A stretch of 21,339 nt of DNA from an uncultured Clostridium sp. Lineage in GTDB: Bacteria > Bacillota > Clostridia > TANB77 > CAG-508. Position numbers and translations under genes: made by a program. The notes beneath the pieces are model-generated. The model had not been told where the DNA came from. It was given only the letters and a program-made list of their open reading frames with translations, and did no database searches. Shown piece after piece: positions 1 to 6,655 of the stretch. How positions within the stretch are numbered: position 1 is the stretch's first letter; each line of letters opens with the position of its first letter. The stretch covers positions 1 through 21,339 of the forward strand of contig USGY01000024.1 in assembly GCA_900554365.1 (NCBI GenBank). Direction: 5' to 3'.

Positions 1-36
1 ATGAGGTCGCAGGTTCGATCCCTGTCGCCTCGACCA
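1..36 (+). tRNA. tRNA 3' end, cut by window edge (tRNA-Pro possible)
   Basis: The T arm is complete: stem GCAGG, loop TTCGATC, stem CCTGT. It is followed by the acceptor 3' strand CGCCTCG, discriminator A and an encoded CCA ending at 36. The anticodon lies outside the window. The acceptor strand implies a C1-G72 pair with A73, which are identity features of bacterial tRNA-Pro, so proline is a reasonable guess but not shown. Confidence 0.85.
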
Positions 37-41
37 TATTT

Positions 42-74
42 AAACAGTAAATTCAATTTACTGTTTATTTTTTT
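42..74 (+). terminator. Intrinsic terminator of the tRNA
   Basis: A perfect 12-bp inverted repeat, AAACAGTAAATT and its complement around a single central C at 54, begins six bases after the CCA end. It runs into a T-rich tract (64-74). The position and U tract mark it as the tRNA transcript terminator. Confidence 0.8.
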
Positions 75-201
75 GTCAGAATTCAAGAGAATTTATAAAA
101 AGTTAAAAACTAGCAAATATGTTATTTTCAAAGTAATTTTGAAGATCGGCATATTTTTTATTCTAAAAAAATTATTTTAACTGCTTATAAATTCCAGAAA
201 A

Positions 202-525
202 TTACCCTATTTTTCTCTGGAAAGAATTTCTTGAAAATTTTATTTTATATTCATTAATTTTATAAGGTGCTCTATCACTTAAATTTAGTAAATAACATGC
301 TGTATTGTATGAAAATATGATATTAGAAAATTTTTTTTGTAATATATAAAATTTATCTTCTATTGAGTTATTGTCTATATATAATCCCCTAGATACTTTT
401 CTAATTATTTTTTTATTAATATAGATTTGAATAGAAGGGCTAGAAATACTTAATTTTTCAAAATCCCTAGTCCTTATATAACCATAATTTTCATTTAAGA
501 ATTGTTTTAACATATTTTCACGCAT
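202..525 (-). CDS. Short AbiEi-type antitoxin N-terminal domain protein, probable remnant
   Basis: The 107-residue product resembles the winged-helix N-terminal domain of AbiEi type IV antitoxins. Recognisable parts are the opening NENYGYIRTRDFEKLSIS, the RKVSRGLYI wing, and the F-Y-LQ...IIFSYNTACYLLNLSDRAP stretch. Full-length family members are, from memory, nearer 190-200 residues. Here the reading frame stops soon after the N-terminal domain, and I see no C-terminal half in any frame between it and the tRNA. No AbiEii toxin gene is present. A start at residue 5 (513) is also possible because neither ATG has a strong ribosome binding site. Best read as a decayed or orphan antitoxin, though a stand-alone DNA-binding domain cannot be excluded. 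Confidence 0.6.
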   Translation of the reverse strand: MRENMLKQFLNENYGYIRTRDFEKLSISSPSIQIYINKKIIRKVSRGLYIDNNSIEDKFYILQKKFSNIIFSYNTACYLLNLSDRAPYKINEYKIKFSRNSFQRKIG

Positions 526-577
526 ATATATTCATCTTTCTTTACAACTACTCGTTTATTCTGCCATTTTTACGAAC

Positions 578-593
578 AATTGTAAATACAATT
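578..593. promoter_or_regulatory. Palindrome upstream of the AbiEi-like gene
   Basis: AATTGTA-AA-TACAATT is a perfect 7+7 inverted repeat about 55 bases upstream of the gene. On the minus strand it contains TTTACA, which could serve as a -35 element. An operator is plausible because AbiEi proteins autoregulate, but AT-rich palindromes arise easily by chance. Confidence 0.25.
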
Positions 594-639
594 TTATTAA
601 ATATTATATTATTTTTTTCAAATATTTTAAAAATTATGC

Positions 640-663
640 AAAAAAATACCATATTTTAATATG
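640..663 (-). terminator. Weak candidate terminator after the DUF2207 gene
   Basis: Read on the minus strand, a 6-bp AT-only stem (CATATT/AATATG, loop AA) is followed after a few bases by seven T. It lies just beyond the stop of the DUF2207 gene. The stem has almost no GC, so termination may be inefficient. Confidence 0.3.
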
Positions 664-678
664 ATGTTTTTTATTATC

Positions 679-2442
679 TCAATTTTTTTTAACACTGGAA
701 TCATACCGTGCTTTAAGTGCAATCGTCAAAGGTGTTTCCATTATATATTTTAACGGAAACCTCCTCCGGCTACCGCCGCCACCAAAGGAACTACTACCGC
801 CTCCGCTAGAAGTGAAACCGCCACCACCAGAAGTGTAGTTTTGTGCTTTTTCATATGAAGAAATACCAGTAGATATGTAAGTATTTATAAGGCTGATATT
901 ATCATATGAAGAGAAATGAGATTGATTAATTATATCTGGATACAGATCTTTAAATTGCTTAGAAACAGTATCTGTAATTCCCATCATTTGGGCATAAACT
1001 AAATAATCTTCAAGTAAAGTTACCTCTAAAGGTTGCTTATCTTTTATAAGAGTATAATCAAGTAAAAATCTCTTTAATCCAGCAAGTTGCATAGCTTTTT
1101 CTTTTAGCTGTGAAGTTGATTCATAAAAATCTTGATGGAAAATACCGGCGTAAGTTTTTTTACTATAATTAATAAAACCTTGTGAAACTAATGTATCTCT
1201 ACTTGCATCTTCAATCTCTTTAAGCCAGTCTTGTAATTTGTTATTATTGTTATAGCACCAATTTTTAAATTCGTTTTGTTCTAAAATTCCATCTTTACTT
1301 GCTTCTATTAACATATTAAACAATTTTAGTTCTGATTTATCGTTAATATCAGCATTTCCAAAATTTAATATTAATGAACAAGTTGTTTTAGTTCCTAAAA
1401 ATCCACTAGATGTAGTATTTTTTATTGTTATTATATCTTTTTGTAACCATTTTAATAAAAGTGCACCTATAATATTAGAATCATTTTGAGAAATATTATA
1501 ATTAATAGCTACATAGTTAGATTCCAAGATTTTGCCATCAAATGGGATATCTCTAAAATAAGGAACATCTTTAGGAATTTTTTTACCTTCATCACCAAAT
1601 TTTAATGACCCCTCTGAACTTTTTTTACTTATTAAAATGCTAAATAATGCAGTAATTGCAATGAATATAATTAAAAATATAATAGGAATGAAGTTAGAAT
1701 TGCCTTTCTGATGTGAAAGTGAACCACTATTTGCCATGTTTAAGTAATAATTAAAATCGTGGTCTATATTGTTATTAGTAATTACAAAAGAATTACTTGG
1801 AAATTTTACAAGCATTGTCATATAATCATTTCTAGACAAAGTACCTTCAGAATTCATTTCAATATTTCCATCATACACATATGCGGTACCACCATAATGT
1901 CCATAACCCCATACGCCAACTGAATCTGCAATTTTAAAATAAGAATGAATTTTTATGCTAACATCACCTATATCATCTGAAAAATCAGGTGGAATAAATG
2001 TCCAATATAGCATTTGTGAGTCAGTTAAATTAGCTATAAAATTACTAATATTATATCTTATTGTGTATGTGTGATTTCCATAAGAACTAATTCCCCAACA
2101 TAACTCCACACCATTAGATACTTGATTTATGCCACATTTATGCGCTTTATCAGAAAGAGAACCTGAAGTATCCCAACTTGAAAGTGTTGAATAATTAGTA
2201 ATATTTTCAGATACTGATAAATTAGTTATTTTTGATTTTCCTAAGTTGTAGTAAGGATGATATACTTCTGTACCTTGATCTACAGAACATTTCCATACTT
2301 CTGTTATAGAAGCATTTCCTGATGGATCAATATATATATCCATGGAAATTTTATCAATTGAATTAGCTTCTACATTTTTTGGAAAACTTAAAAATATTAC
2401 AAAAAATATAAATGGTAAAAATAATTTTAAAAATTTTCTCAT
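679..2442 (-). CDS. DUF2207 family membrane protein with frameshifted C-terminus
   Basis: The 587-residue protein has a signal peptide (about 1-26), an extracellular beta-rich DUF2207 domain (about 28-225), one membrane segment (about 251-271), a cytoplasmic alpha region, and a glycine-rich tail from about residue 540. This order is typical of the family, whose biochemical role is unknown. Family members usually end in the glycine run. Here GGGGS is followed by 29 unrelated residues beginning RRRFPLKY. Removing one C from the coding-strand CC at 768-769 restores GGGSGGGFR and a stop at 750-752, so the last 29 residues are probably out of frame. The start ATG at 2442 follows a GGGG ribosome binding site. 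The gene sits behind a promoter and leader terminator. Confidence 0.85.
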   Translation of the reverse strand: MRKFLKLFLPFIFFVIFLSFPKNVEANSIDKISMDIYIDPSGNASITEVWKCSVDQGTEVYHPYYNLGKSKITNLSVSENITNYSTLSSWDTSGSLSDKAHKCGINQVSNGVELCWGISSYGNHTYTIRYNISNFIANLTDSQMLYWTFIPPDFSDDIGDVSIKIHSYFKIADSVGVWGYGHYGGTAYVYDGNIEMNSEGTLSRNDYMTMLVKFPSNSFVITNNNIDHDFNYYLNMANSGSLSHQKGNSNFIPIIFLIIFIAITALFSILISKKSSEGSLKFGDEGKKIPKDVPYFRDIPFDGKILESNYVAINYNISQNDSNIIGALLLKWLQKDIITIKNTTSSGFLGTKTTCSLILNFGNADINDKSELKLFNMLIEASKDGILEQNEFKNWCYNNNNKLQDWLKEIEDASRDTLVSQGFINYSKKTYAGIFHQDFYESTSQLKEKAMQLAGLKRFLLDYTLIKDKQPLEVTLLEDYLVYAQMMGITDTVSKQFKDLYPDIINQSHFSSYDNISLINTYISTGISSYEKAQNYTSGGGGFTSSGGGSSSFGGGGSRRRFPLKYIMETPLTIALKARYDSSVKKN

Positions 2443-2469
2443 TTAAAAACCCCTTTTTTTTAAATAAAT

Positions 2470-2484
2470 CTATTATTATCATAA
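2470..2484. promoter_or_regulatory. Palindrome in the DUF2207 leader
   Basis: TTATTAT-C-ATAATAA is a perfect 7+7 inverted repeat between the leader terminator and the start codon of the DUF2207 gene. It could be an operator or an RNA hairpin. It consists only of A/T apart from its centre, so weight is low. Confidence 0.2.
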
Positions 2485-2502
2485 TAAATAAGAAAAAACA
2501 AG

Positions 2503-2551
2503 ATAATAAATAAAAAAGGAACTAGATTACTTTTTTGAAGAAATCTAGTTC
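2503..2551 (-). terminator. Intrinsic terminator inside the DUF2207 5' leader (putative attenuator)
   Basis: On the minus strand a perfect 10-bp stem, GAACTAGATT pairing with AATCTAGTTC around a 13-base loop, is followed by C and six T, then ATTT. It lies downstream of the promoter at 2598-2626 and about 70 bases upstream of the DUF2207 start. No gene ends here that it could serve, so it probably acts as a leader terminator. The region 2443-2786 holds no protein gene beyond these control elements. Confidence 0.65.
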
Positions 2552-2571
2552 AATAAACAAAAAATAAACAT
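2545..2571 (-). CDS. Candidate upstream ORF, MFIFCLLN
   Basis: An eight-codon ORF begins about 20 bases after the predicted transcription start. Its last codons and TAG stop fall inside the first arm of the leader terminator (2542-2551). A translating ribosome would cover that arm. There is no clear ribosome binding site, and short ORFs are common by chance in AT-rich leaders, so this is a candidate only. Confidence 0.3.
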   Translation of the reverse strand: MFIFCLLN

Positions 2572-2597
2572 ATAAATATATGATTTATTCTACAAGA

Positions 2598-2626
2598 ATT
2601 GTAGCAAAAAAAAATAGGCAAGTCAA
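2598..2626 (-). promoter_or_regulatory. Sigma-A promoter for the DUF2207 gene
   Basis: Minus-strand TTGACT (2621-2626), a 17-base spacer and TACAAT (2598-2603) give a near-consensus promoter. Transcription would start near 2591, leaving a leader of about 150 bases before the ATG at 2442. Confidence 0.75.
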
Positions 2627-2724
2627 TAAAAAAGGAGAAAAAGCCTAAAAATATTGCAAAACAAGGCAAATAAAAAAATTCAATTAATAACTTCAAATTT
2701 AAAAAGAATAAATAAGAAAAAAAC

Positions 2725-2753
2725 TGGAAAAATATAAAAGATAGTGATATACT
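2725..2753 (+). promoter_or_regulatory. Promoter for the M18 aminopeptidase
   Basis: TGGAAA (2725-2730), 17 bases and TATACT (2748-2753) lie about 30 bases upstream of the start codon. The -10 is good and the -35 is partial. Confidence 0.5.
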
Positions 2754-2786
2754 AGGAAAAGAAAAACAATGAAAAGGAGGATTCTT

Positions 2787-4184
2787 ATGGAAGAAGAATT
2801 AAAACAAAAGTTATTTAGAAACACAGAAAGTGGATGGAATGAGACAACTCCAGAACAAAGAGAAGAAATAACAGCACTTTCTGACAAATATATGGCATTT
2901 TTAAACAAAGCAAAAACAGAGAGAGAATTTATAAAAAGAGCTAAAGAATTAGCTGACCAAAATGGTTTTAGAGATATTATGGAATTTGAAACATTAAAAC
3001 CAGGTGATAAAATCTATTTTATAAATAGAGGAAAGAGTATGTATTTAGCAGTAATTGGTGAAAACTCAATTGAAAATGGAATGCATATAATTGGTTCACA
3101 TGTTGACTCTCCAAGATTAGATTTAAAACCAAACCCACTATATGAAGACACAGGATTTGCATATTTAAAAACACATTACTATGGAGGTCTAAAAAAATAT
3201 CAATGGACAACAATTCCACTTAGTATGCATGGTGTAATGGTAAAAGCTAATGGAGAAAAAATAGAAATAAATATTGGTGAAGATGAAAAAGACCCAATAT
3301 TTACAATTACAGATTTATTACCACACTTAGCTCAAGAACAAATGGAGAAGAAACTTAAAAATGGAGTTGAAGGTGAAGATTTAAATCTTTTAATTGGAAG
3401 CATACCTTATAGCAATAAAAAAACATGTAATCAAGTAAAATTGAATATATTGAATTTATTAAATCAAAAATATGGTATAACAGAAGAAGATTTAACAAGT
3501 TCAGAAATAGAATTAGTTCCAGCATTTAAAGCAAGAAGCTTAGGATTTGATGGAAGTATGGTTGCAGCATATGGTCAAGATGACAAAGTTTGCGCATATA
3601 CTTCATTAGAAGCAATGATGCATGTAAATAACGTAAAAAATACAGCAGTATGTATATTAGCTGACAAAGAAGAAATAGGAAGTATGGGAAATACAGGTAT
3701 GGAATCACATATGTTTGATTTCTTTATATCAGAAATTTTAAATAAATTAGGAGTAAATAGACCAAACTTATTAGAAAAAGTATTTTGTTTCTCTAAAATG
3801 TTATCATCAGATGTTGACGCAGGTTTTGATCCATTATATGCTTCTGTATCTGACAAACATAATGCAGGATATTTAGGAAAAGGTATAAGTTTAAACAAAT
3901 ATACAGGATCAAGAGGAAAATCAGGTGCATCAGATGCTAATGCAGAATATATTGGATGGGTAAGAAATATATTAGAAAATAATAATATTAGATATCAAGT
4001 GGCCGAATTAGGAAAAGTTGATGTTGGTGGAGGCGGAACAATCGCTTACATTATAGCCAATAAAGGTACAGATGTAATTGATTGTGGTGTTCCATTACTT
4101 TCAATGCATGCTCCTTATGAAGTTACAAGTAAATTTGATATTTACTCAGCTTTTGAAACATATAAAGCATTCTGGAGAGCATAA
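2787..4184 (+). CDS. M18 family aminopeptidase
   Basis: This is a 465-residue cytosolic zinc aminopeptidase of family M18 (aspartyl aminopeptidase type), which removes N-terminal residues from peptides. Conserved metal and catalytic blocks are visible: GSHVDSPR with His105, GQDDKVCAY with Asp266, DKEEIGS with Glu295/Glu296, SSDVDAGFDP with Asp342/Asp344, and LSMHAPYE with His441. The KYTGSRGKSGASDA and VDVGGGGTIA stretches are also family-typical. The length matches the family. The start at 2787 is chosen because AAGGAGG sits six bases before it; an in-frame ATG at 2769 precedes that ribosome binding site. The gene is monocistronic, with its own promoter and a strong terminator. Confidence 0.95.
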   Translation: MEEELKQKLFRNTESGWNETTPEQREEITALSDKYMAFLNKAKTEREFIKRAKELADQNGFRDIMEFETLKPGDKIYFINRGKSMYLAVIGENSIENGMHIIGSHVDSPRLDLKPNPLYEDTGFAYLKTHYYGGLKKYQWTTIPLSMHGVMVKANGEKIEINIGEDEKDPIFTITDLLPHLAQEQMEKKLKNGVEGEDLNLLIGSIPYSNKKTCNQVKLNILNLLNQKYGITEEDLTSSEIELVPAFKARSLGFDGSMVAAYGQDDKVCAYTSLEAMMHVNNVKNTAVCILADKEEIGSMGNTGMESHMFDFFISEILNKLGVNRPNLLEKVFCFSKMLSSDVDAGFDPLYASVSDKHNAGYLGKGISLNKYTGSRGKSGASDANAEYIGWVRNILENNNIRYQVAELGKVDVGGGGTIAYIIANKGTDVIDCGVPLLSMHAPYEVTSKFDIYSAFETYKAFWRA

Positions 4185-4195
4185 GAGAAAAGTAA

Positions 4196-4229
4196 AAGAG
4201 AAAGTTTTATTAAAACTTTCTCTTTTTTT
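4196..4229. terminator. Bidirectional intrinsic terminator
   Basis: A 14-bp perfect inverted repeat (AAGAGAAAGTTTTA and complement) ends in seven T on the plus strand and in T-rich sequence on the minus strand. It lies between the convergent aminopeptidase and XRE genes and can serve both. Confidence 0.85.
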
Positions 4230-4232
4230 ATA

Positions 4233-4571
4233 TTAAAGTGTTTTTAACAAATCTATCATAGAAGAAATAAATAATTTCTTTTCTTCAGATAAAGTATCTA
4301 TTTTTTCTGATAATTCAATGCTTTCTTTAACAGAAGGATTATCTATAAAATCTTTATATATAGTATTAGGAGTTATACCTAAAACATTAATATATTTTAT
4401 TAAAGTTTGTGTTTTTATTCCATCTTTTGCACGTTCAATTCTTGAAATATATTTATCCGAAATACCTACAATCTCAGATAATTGTTCTTGAGTATAGCCA
4501 GCTTTTAATCTATATTCTTTTAAAAGTTTGCTCCAATTTTCATCAATTTCAGCTTTGCTAATAGACCTCAT
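4233..4571 (-). CDS. XRE family transcriptional regulator
   Basis: A 112-residue protein with a helix-turn-helix of the Cro/C1 type at about residues 15-71 (LKEYRLKAGYTQEQLSEIVG, then ISDKYISRIERA as the recognition region). A short acidic helical C-terminal part probably serves dimerisation. The start at 4571 is used because GGAGG precedes it by six bases; the in-frame ATG at 4583 overlaps that ribosome binding site. It is divergent from a small unknown ORF at 4751, with inverted repeats in the shared intergenic region, so autoregulation is likely. The target genes cannot be told from sequence. Confidence 0.9.
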   Translation of the reverse strand: MRSISKAEIDENWSKLLKEYRLKAGYTQEQLSEIVGISDKYISRIERAKDGIKTQTLIKYINVLGITPNTIYKDFIDNPSVKESIELSEKIDTLSEEKKLFISSMIDLLKTL

Positions 4572-4581
4572 AATTCCCTCC

Positions 4582-4602
4582 AAATACTTAAAGTATAAGT
4601 AT
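4582..4602. promoter_or_regulatory. Inverted repeat at the XRE gene start
   Basis: AATACTT and AAGTATT form a 7-bp inverted repeat separated by seven bases, directly upstream of the XRE ribosome binding site and overlapping possible minus-strand -10 elements (TATACT). This is a plausible autoregulatory operator. Confidence 0.35.
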
Positions 4603-4632
4603 TAGTATAACAATTTAAAGATTTTTATTGAA

Positions 4633-4647
4633 CACAGTAATACTGTG
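4633..4647. promoter_or_regulatory. Palindromic operator between XRE gene and small ORF
   Basis: CACAGTA-A-TACTGTG is a perfect 7+7 inverted repeat with mixed base composition in the divergent intergenic region. It lies about 45 bases upstream of the -35 of the rightward promoter. It is the strongest operator candidate for the adjacent XRE protein. Confidence 0.5.
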
Positions 4648-4691
4648 AACAAAACGACGTGGAAAATTTTACTGAAAAGCTCAAAAAACAC

Positions 4692-4720
4692 TTGAATACA
4701 AGCCTGATATGTGTTAATAT
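4692..4720 (+). promoter_or_regulatory. Promoter for the small ORF at 4751
   Basis: TTGAAT (4692-4697), 17 bases and TAATAT (4715-4720). The predicted transcription start near 4727 leaves a leader of about 24 bases to the ATG at 4751. Confidence 0.6.
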
Positions 4721-4750
4721 GTTTAACAGCCAAGTAACACTAATAGTTAT

Positions 4751-4957
4751 ATGCAAAAAGCGTATAGAATATGCATCAAACAAAATAACAAAGAGGTATT
4801 TAATAAAATGATAAATGAAGAAAAATATGTTGAATTTTTAGAAATGATAGTAGCGTGTGTTAGTCACGGAGATTATGATGCAGTAAAAGAGTTATCAAAC
4901 TTAGAATTAGAAAAATATAAAACAAAAAATATAAAAAATAAAGAAGAGGTAATCTAA
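4751..4957 (+). CDS. Small protein of unknown function beside the XRE regulator
   Basis: I do not recognise this 68-residue product. It is charged, has no signal peptide or membrane segment, and looks helical, with a Lys-rich C-terminus (KYKTKNIKNKEEVI). A promoter is correctly placed upstream. The ATG at 4751 has no clear ribosome binding site; an in-frame ATG at 4808 follows AGAGG at a slightly long distance and would give 49 residues. Its stop overlaps the stop of the convergent GT51 gene by four bases. The divergent XRE gene suggests a small regulated module, for example a repressor with an accessory protein, but function is open. Confidence 0.55.
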   Translation: MQKAYRICIKQNNKEVFNKMINEEKYVEFLEMIVACVSHGDYDAVKELSNLELEKYKTKNIKNKEEVI

Positions 4958-5637
4958 ATATTAGTTGCCTCTTCTTTACTTATATAGCCGTATTCAACCA
5001 TTTTTCTTAAAACATGTTGTTGCCTTTTTTTGGCAAGATCAGGATTTACATTTGGAGAATATACAGATGGAGCATTTGGAATACCCGCTAACATAGATGC
5101 TTCGTCTAAATTTAAATCTTTAGGCTTTTTATTATAATATCCCATACTTGCATCATAAATTCCATAATATCCATCGCCAAAATAACAAGTGTTAGCATAA
5201 ATTGCTAAAATCTCATCTTTACTATAATTTTTTTCAATTTCATAAGAAGCAAAAAATTCTCCCAATTTTCTCTCAAAACTTTCTTCTTGTGAAAAAACAA
5301 GATTTTTTGCAACTTGTTGAGTTATTGTACTGCCACCTTGTTGTAAACCTCCACTTTTTAAATTAACCCAAAGTGCACGTCCTATACCTATTATATCTAT
5401 AGGTCCGTGATTATAAAATCGATGATCTTCAACTGCAACAACAGCATTTACATAGTTTTTAGGTAAGTTTTTAAAACTAACATAATTATCTTTTTTAGTA
5501 ACTTCATCAATACGAGTTATTAATGGTTTTTCTTCTAATGTTTTACTGTATGTATTGTAACCAATTATAAAACATATAGTAAAAAAGGCTAATATAAAAA
5601 CAATAAGAAATACAAATAATTTCCTAAAAAATTTCAT
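4954..5637 (-). CDS. Monofunctional peptidoglycan glycosyltransferase (GT51)
   Basis: A 227-residue GT51 enzyme that polymerises lipid II glycan strands at the outer membrane face. A single N-terminal membrane anchor (about 6-28) is followed by the catalytic domain. Motif 1 is VEDHRFYNHG with catalytic Glu70, motif 2 is GGSTITQQVAKN (about 101-112), motif 3 is ERKLGE with Glu127, and motif 4 is EILAIYANTCYFG. The length fits the monofunctional type: there is no transpeptidase domain, unlike class A PBPs. The start at 5637 is preferred because GGTGAT lies six bases upstream; the in-frame ATG at 5649 has no ribosome binding site. Confidence 0.9.
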   Translation of the reverse strand: MKFFRKLFVFLIVFILAFFTICFIIGYNTYSKTLEEKPLITRIDEVTKKDNYVSFKNLPKNYVNAVVAVEDHRFYNHGPIDIIGIGRALWVNLKSGGLQQGGSTITQQVAKNLVFSQEESFERKLGEFFASYEIEKNYSKDEILAIYANTCYFGDGYYGIYDASMGYYNKKPKDLNLDEASMLAGIPNAPSVYSPNVNPDLAKKRQQHVLRKMVEYGYISKEEATNI

Positions 5638-5653
5638 TTTAATCACCATGCAT

Positions 5654-5659
5654 ATTATA
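5654..5659 (-). promoter_or_regulatory. Candidate -10 for the GT51 gene
   Basis: A perfect minus-strand TATAAT lies about 17 bases upstream of the chosen start codon. The -35 region at 17-base spacing (TTTAAT) is poor, so the assignment is tentative. Confidence 0.3.
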
Positions 5660-5756
5660 TATTAAAAATTGTCGGAATTAAATAGAATAAATAAAATTTT
5701 AAGATAATCACAAAATTTATATTTAATGAATAAAATATAAAACAAAGGAGGAAATT

Positions 5757-6596
5757 ATGCGTAAAATTATATTTACTAAAATGCATGGGTTAGGAAATGA
5801 TTATATTTACATAAATGTATTAAAAAATAAAGATTTGAGAGAAGTTTTTACTAGATATAAAGTGGGTGAATTGGTTAGGTATTTAAGTAACCGTAATTTT
5901 GGAATCGGTGGAGATGGAGTTATTTTTATTGAGCCAAGTAATATGGCCGATTTTAAAATGAGAATATTTAACAGTGATGGAACTGAAGCTGAAATGTGTG
6001 GAAACGGAATAAGATGTTTTGCAAAATATGTACGTGAAGAAGGTCTAACTTCAAACGATGCAATAAATATTGAAACATTGGCTGGTATAAAAGAGGTAAA
6101 AGTTATTCAAACAACAGCATTACCAAATAATGAGACAATTGATGAATATATAGTAAAAATGGGAACACCTAAGTATTTAGGAGATTTAAATCTAAAAATA
6201 GTAGATAAAGAATTTAAAATTTCAAGAATATCAATAGGAAATCCTCATGCTGTAATTTTTGTTAAAGATGTGGAAGAATTCGAAATAGAAAAGTATGCTC
6301 CAAGTATTGAAAATAACAGGTATTTTCCTCAAAGGACAAATGTTGAATTTGTAGAGATATTAGATAAAAATTTAATAAAAATTAGAACATGGGAAAGAGG
6401 AAGTAAAGAAACTTTTGCATGTGGTACTGGAAGTTGTGCAGCAGTGGCTGCAGGAGTGAGAAATAAATTACTTAATAAAAATGTAAAAGTATTATTAAAA
6501 GGTGGGGAACTTAATATAAAAATAGATGAAAAAACTAATGAAATATTTATGAAAGGTATAGCTACTAGAGTTTTTGATGGGTATATTTATGTATAA
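5757..6596 (+). CDS. dapF: Diaminopimelate epimerase
   Basis: The 279-residue product interconverts LL- and meso-diaminopimelate in the lysine and peptidoglycan precursor pathway. Both catalytic cysteines are present: Cys81 in EMCGNGIRC and Cys222 in ACGTGSCA. Other family landmarks are the start FTKMHGLGNDY, FGIGGDGV, NSDGTEAEMCGNG, IGNPHAV, RTNVEFV and WERGSKET. The length is normal. AAAGGAGG precedes the ATG at an ideal distance. It is divergent from the GT51 gene and convergent with a MurE-family ligase, sharing a terminator with it, which places DAP supply next to muropeptide synthesis. Confidence 0.97.
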   Translation: MRKIIFTKMHGLGNDYIYINVLKNKDLREVFTRYKVGELVRYLSNRNFGIGGDGVIFIEPSNMADFKMRIFNSDGTEAEMCGNGIRCFAKYVREEGLTSNDAINIETLAGIKEVKVIQTTALPNNETIDEYIVKMGTPKYLGDLNLKIVDKEFKISRISIGNPHAVIFVKDVEEFEIEKYAPSIENNRYFPQRTNVEFVEILDKNLIKIRTWERGSKETFACGTGSCAAVAAGVRNKLLNKNVKVLLKGGELNIKIDEKTNEIFMKGIATRVFDGYIYV

Positions 6597-6597
6597 A

Positions 6598-6650
6598 AAA
6601 AGCCAAGAAGATGTATTAAATAAAAATATTTATACATTTTCTTGGCTTTT
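6598..6650. terminator. Bidirectional intrinsic terminator between dapF and the MurE-family gene
   Basis: A 12-bp perfect stem (AAAAGCCAAGAA and complement) continues through a G-U pair into six more pairs. It gives TTTT on the plus strand and seven T on the minus strand, so it serves both convergent genes. Confidence 0.9.
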
Positions 6651-6655
6651 ATGTT

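Noticed and set aside
679..766. The 29-residue C-terminal tail of the DUF2207 protein as a novel domain
   Set aside because: A single-base correction restores a family-typical glycine-rich end and an immediate stop, so the tail is most simply out-of-frame sequence.
2443..2590. T-box or known riboswitch in the DUF2207 leader
   Set aside because: The leader is too short, with no T-box sequence or recognisable aptamer core. Only a hairpin with a U tract is supported.
4751..4957. Calling the 68-residue ORF a toxin
   Set aside because: Its position beside an XRE gene is suggestive, but it has no recognisable toxin motif and an uncertain start.
5672..5680. TTGTCGGAA, a near match to a Spo0A box between the GT51 and dapF genes
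   Set aside because: One mismatch in the core and no clear promoter geometry.
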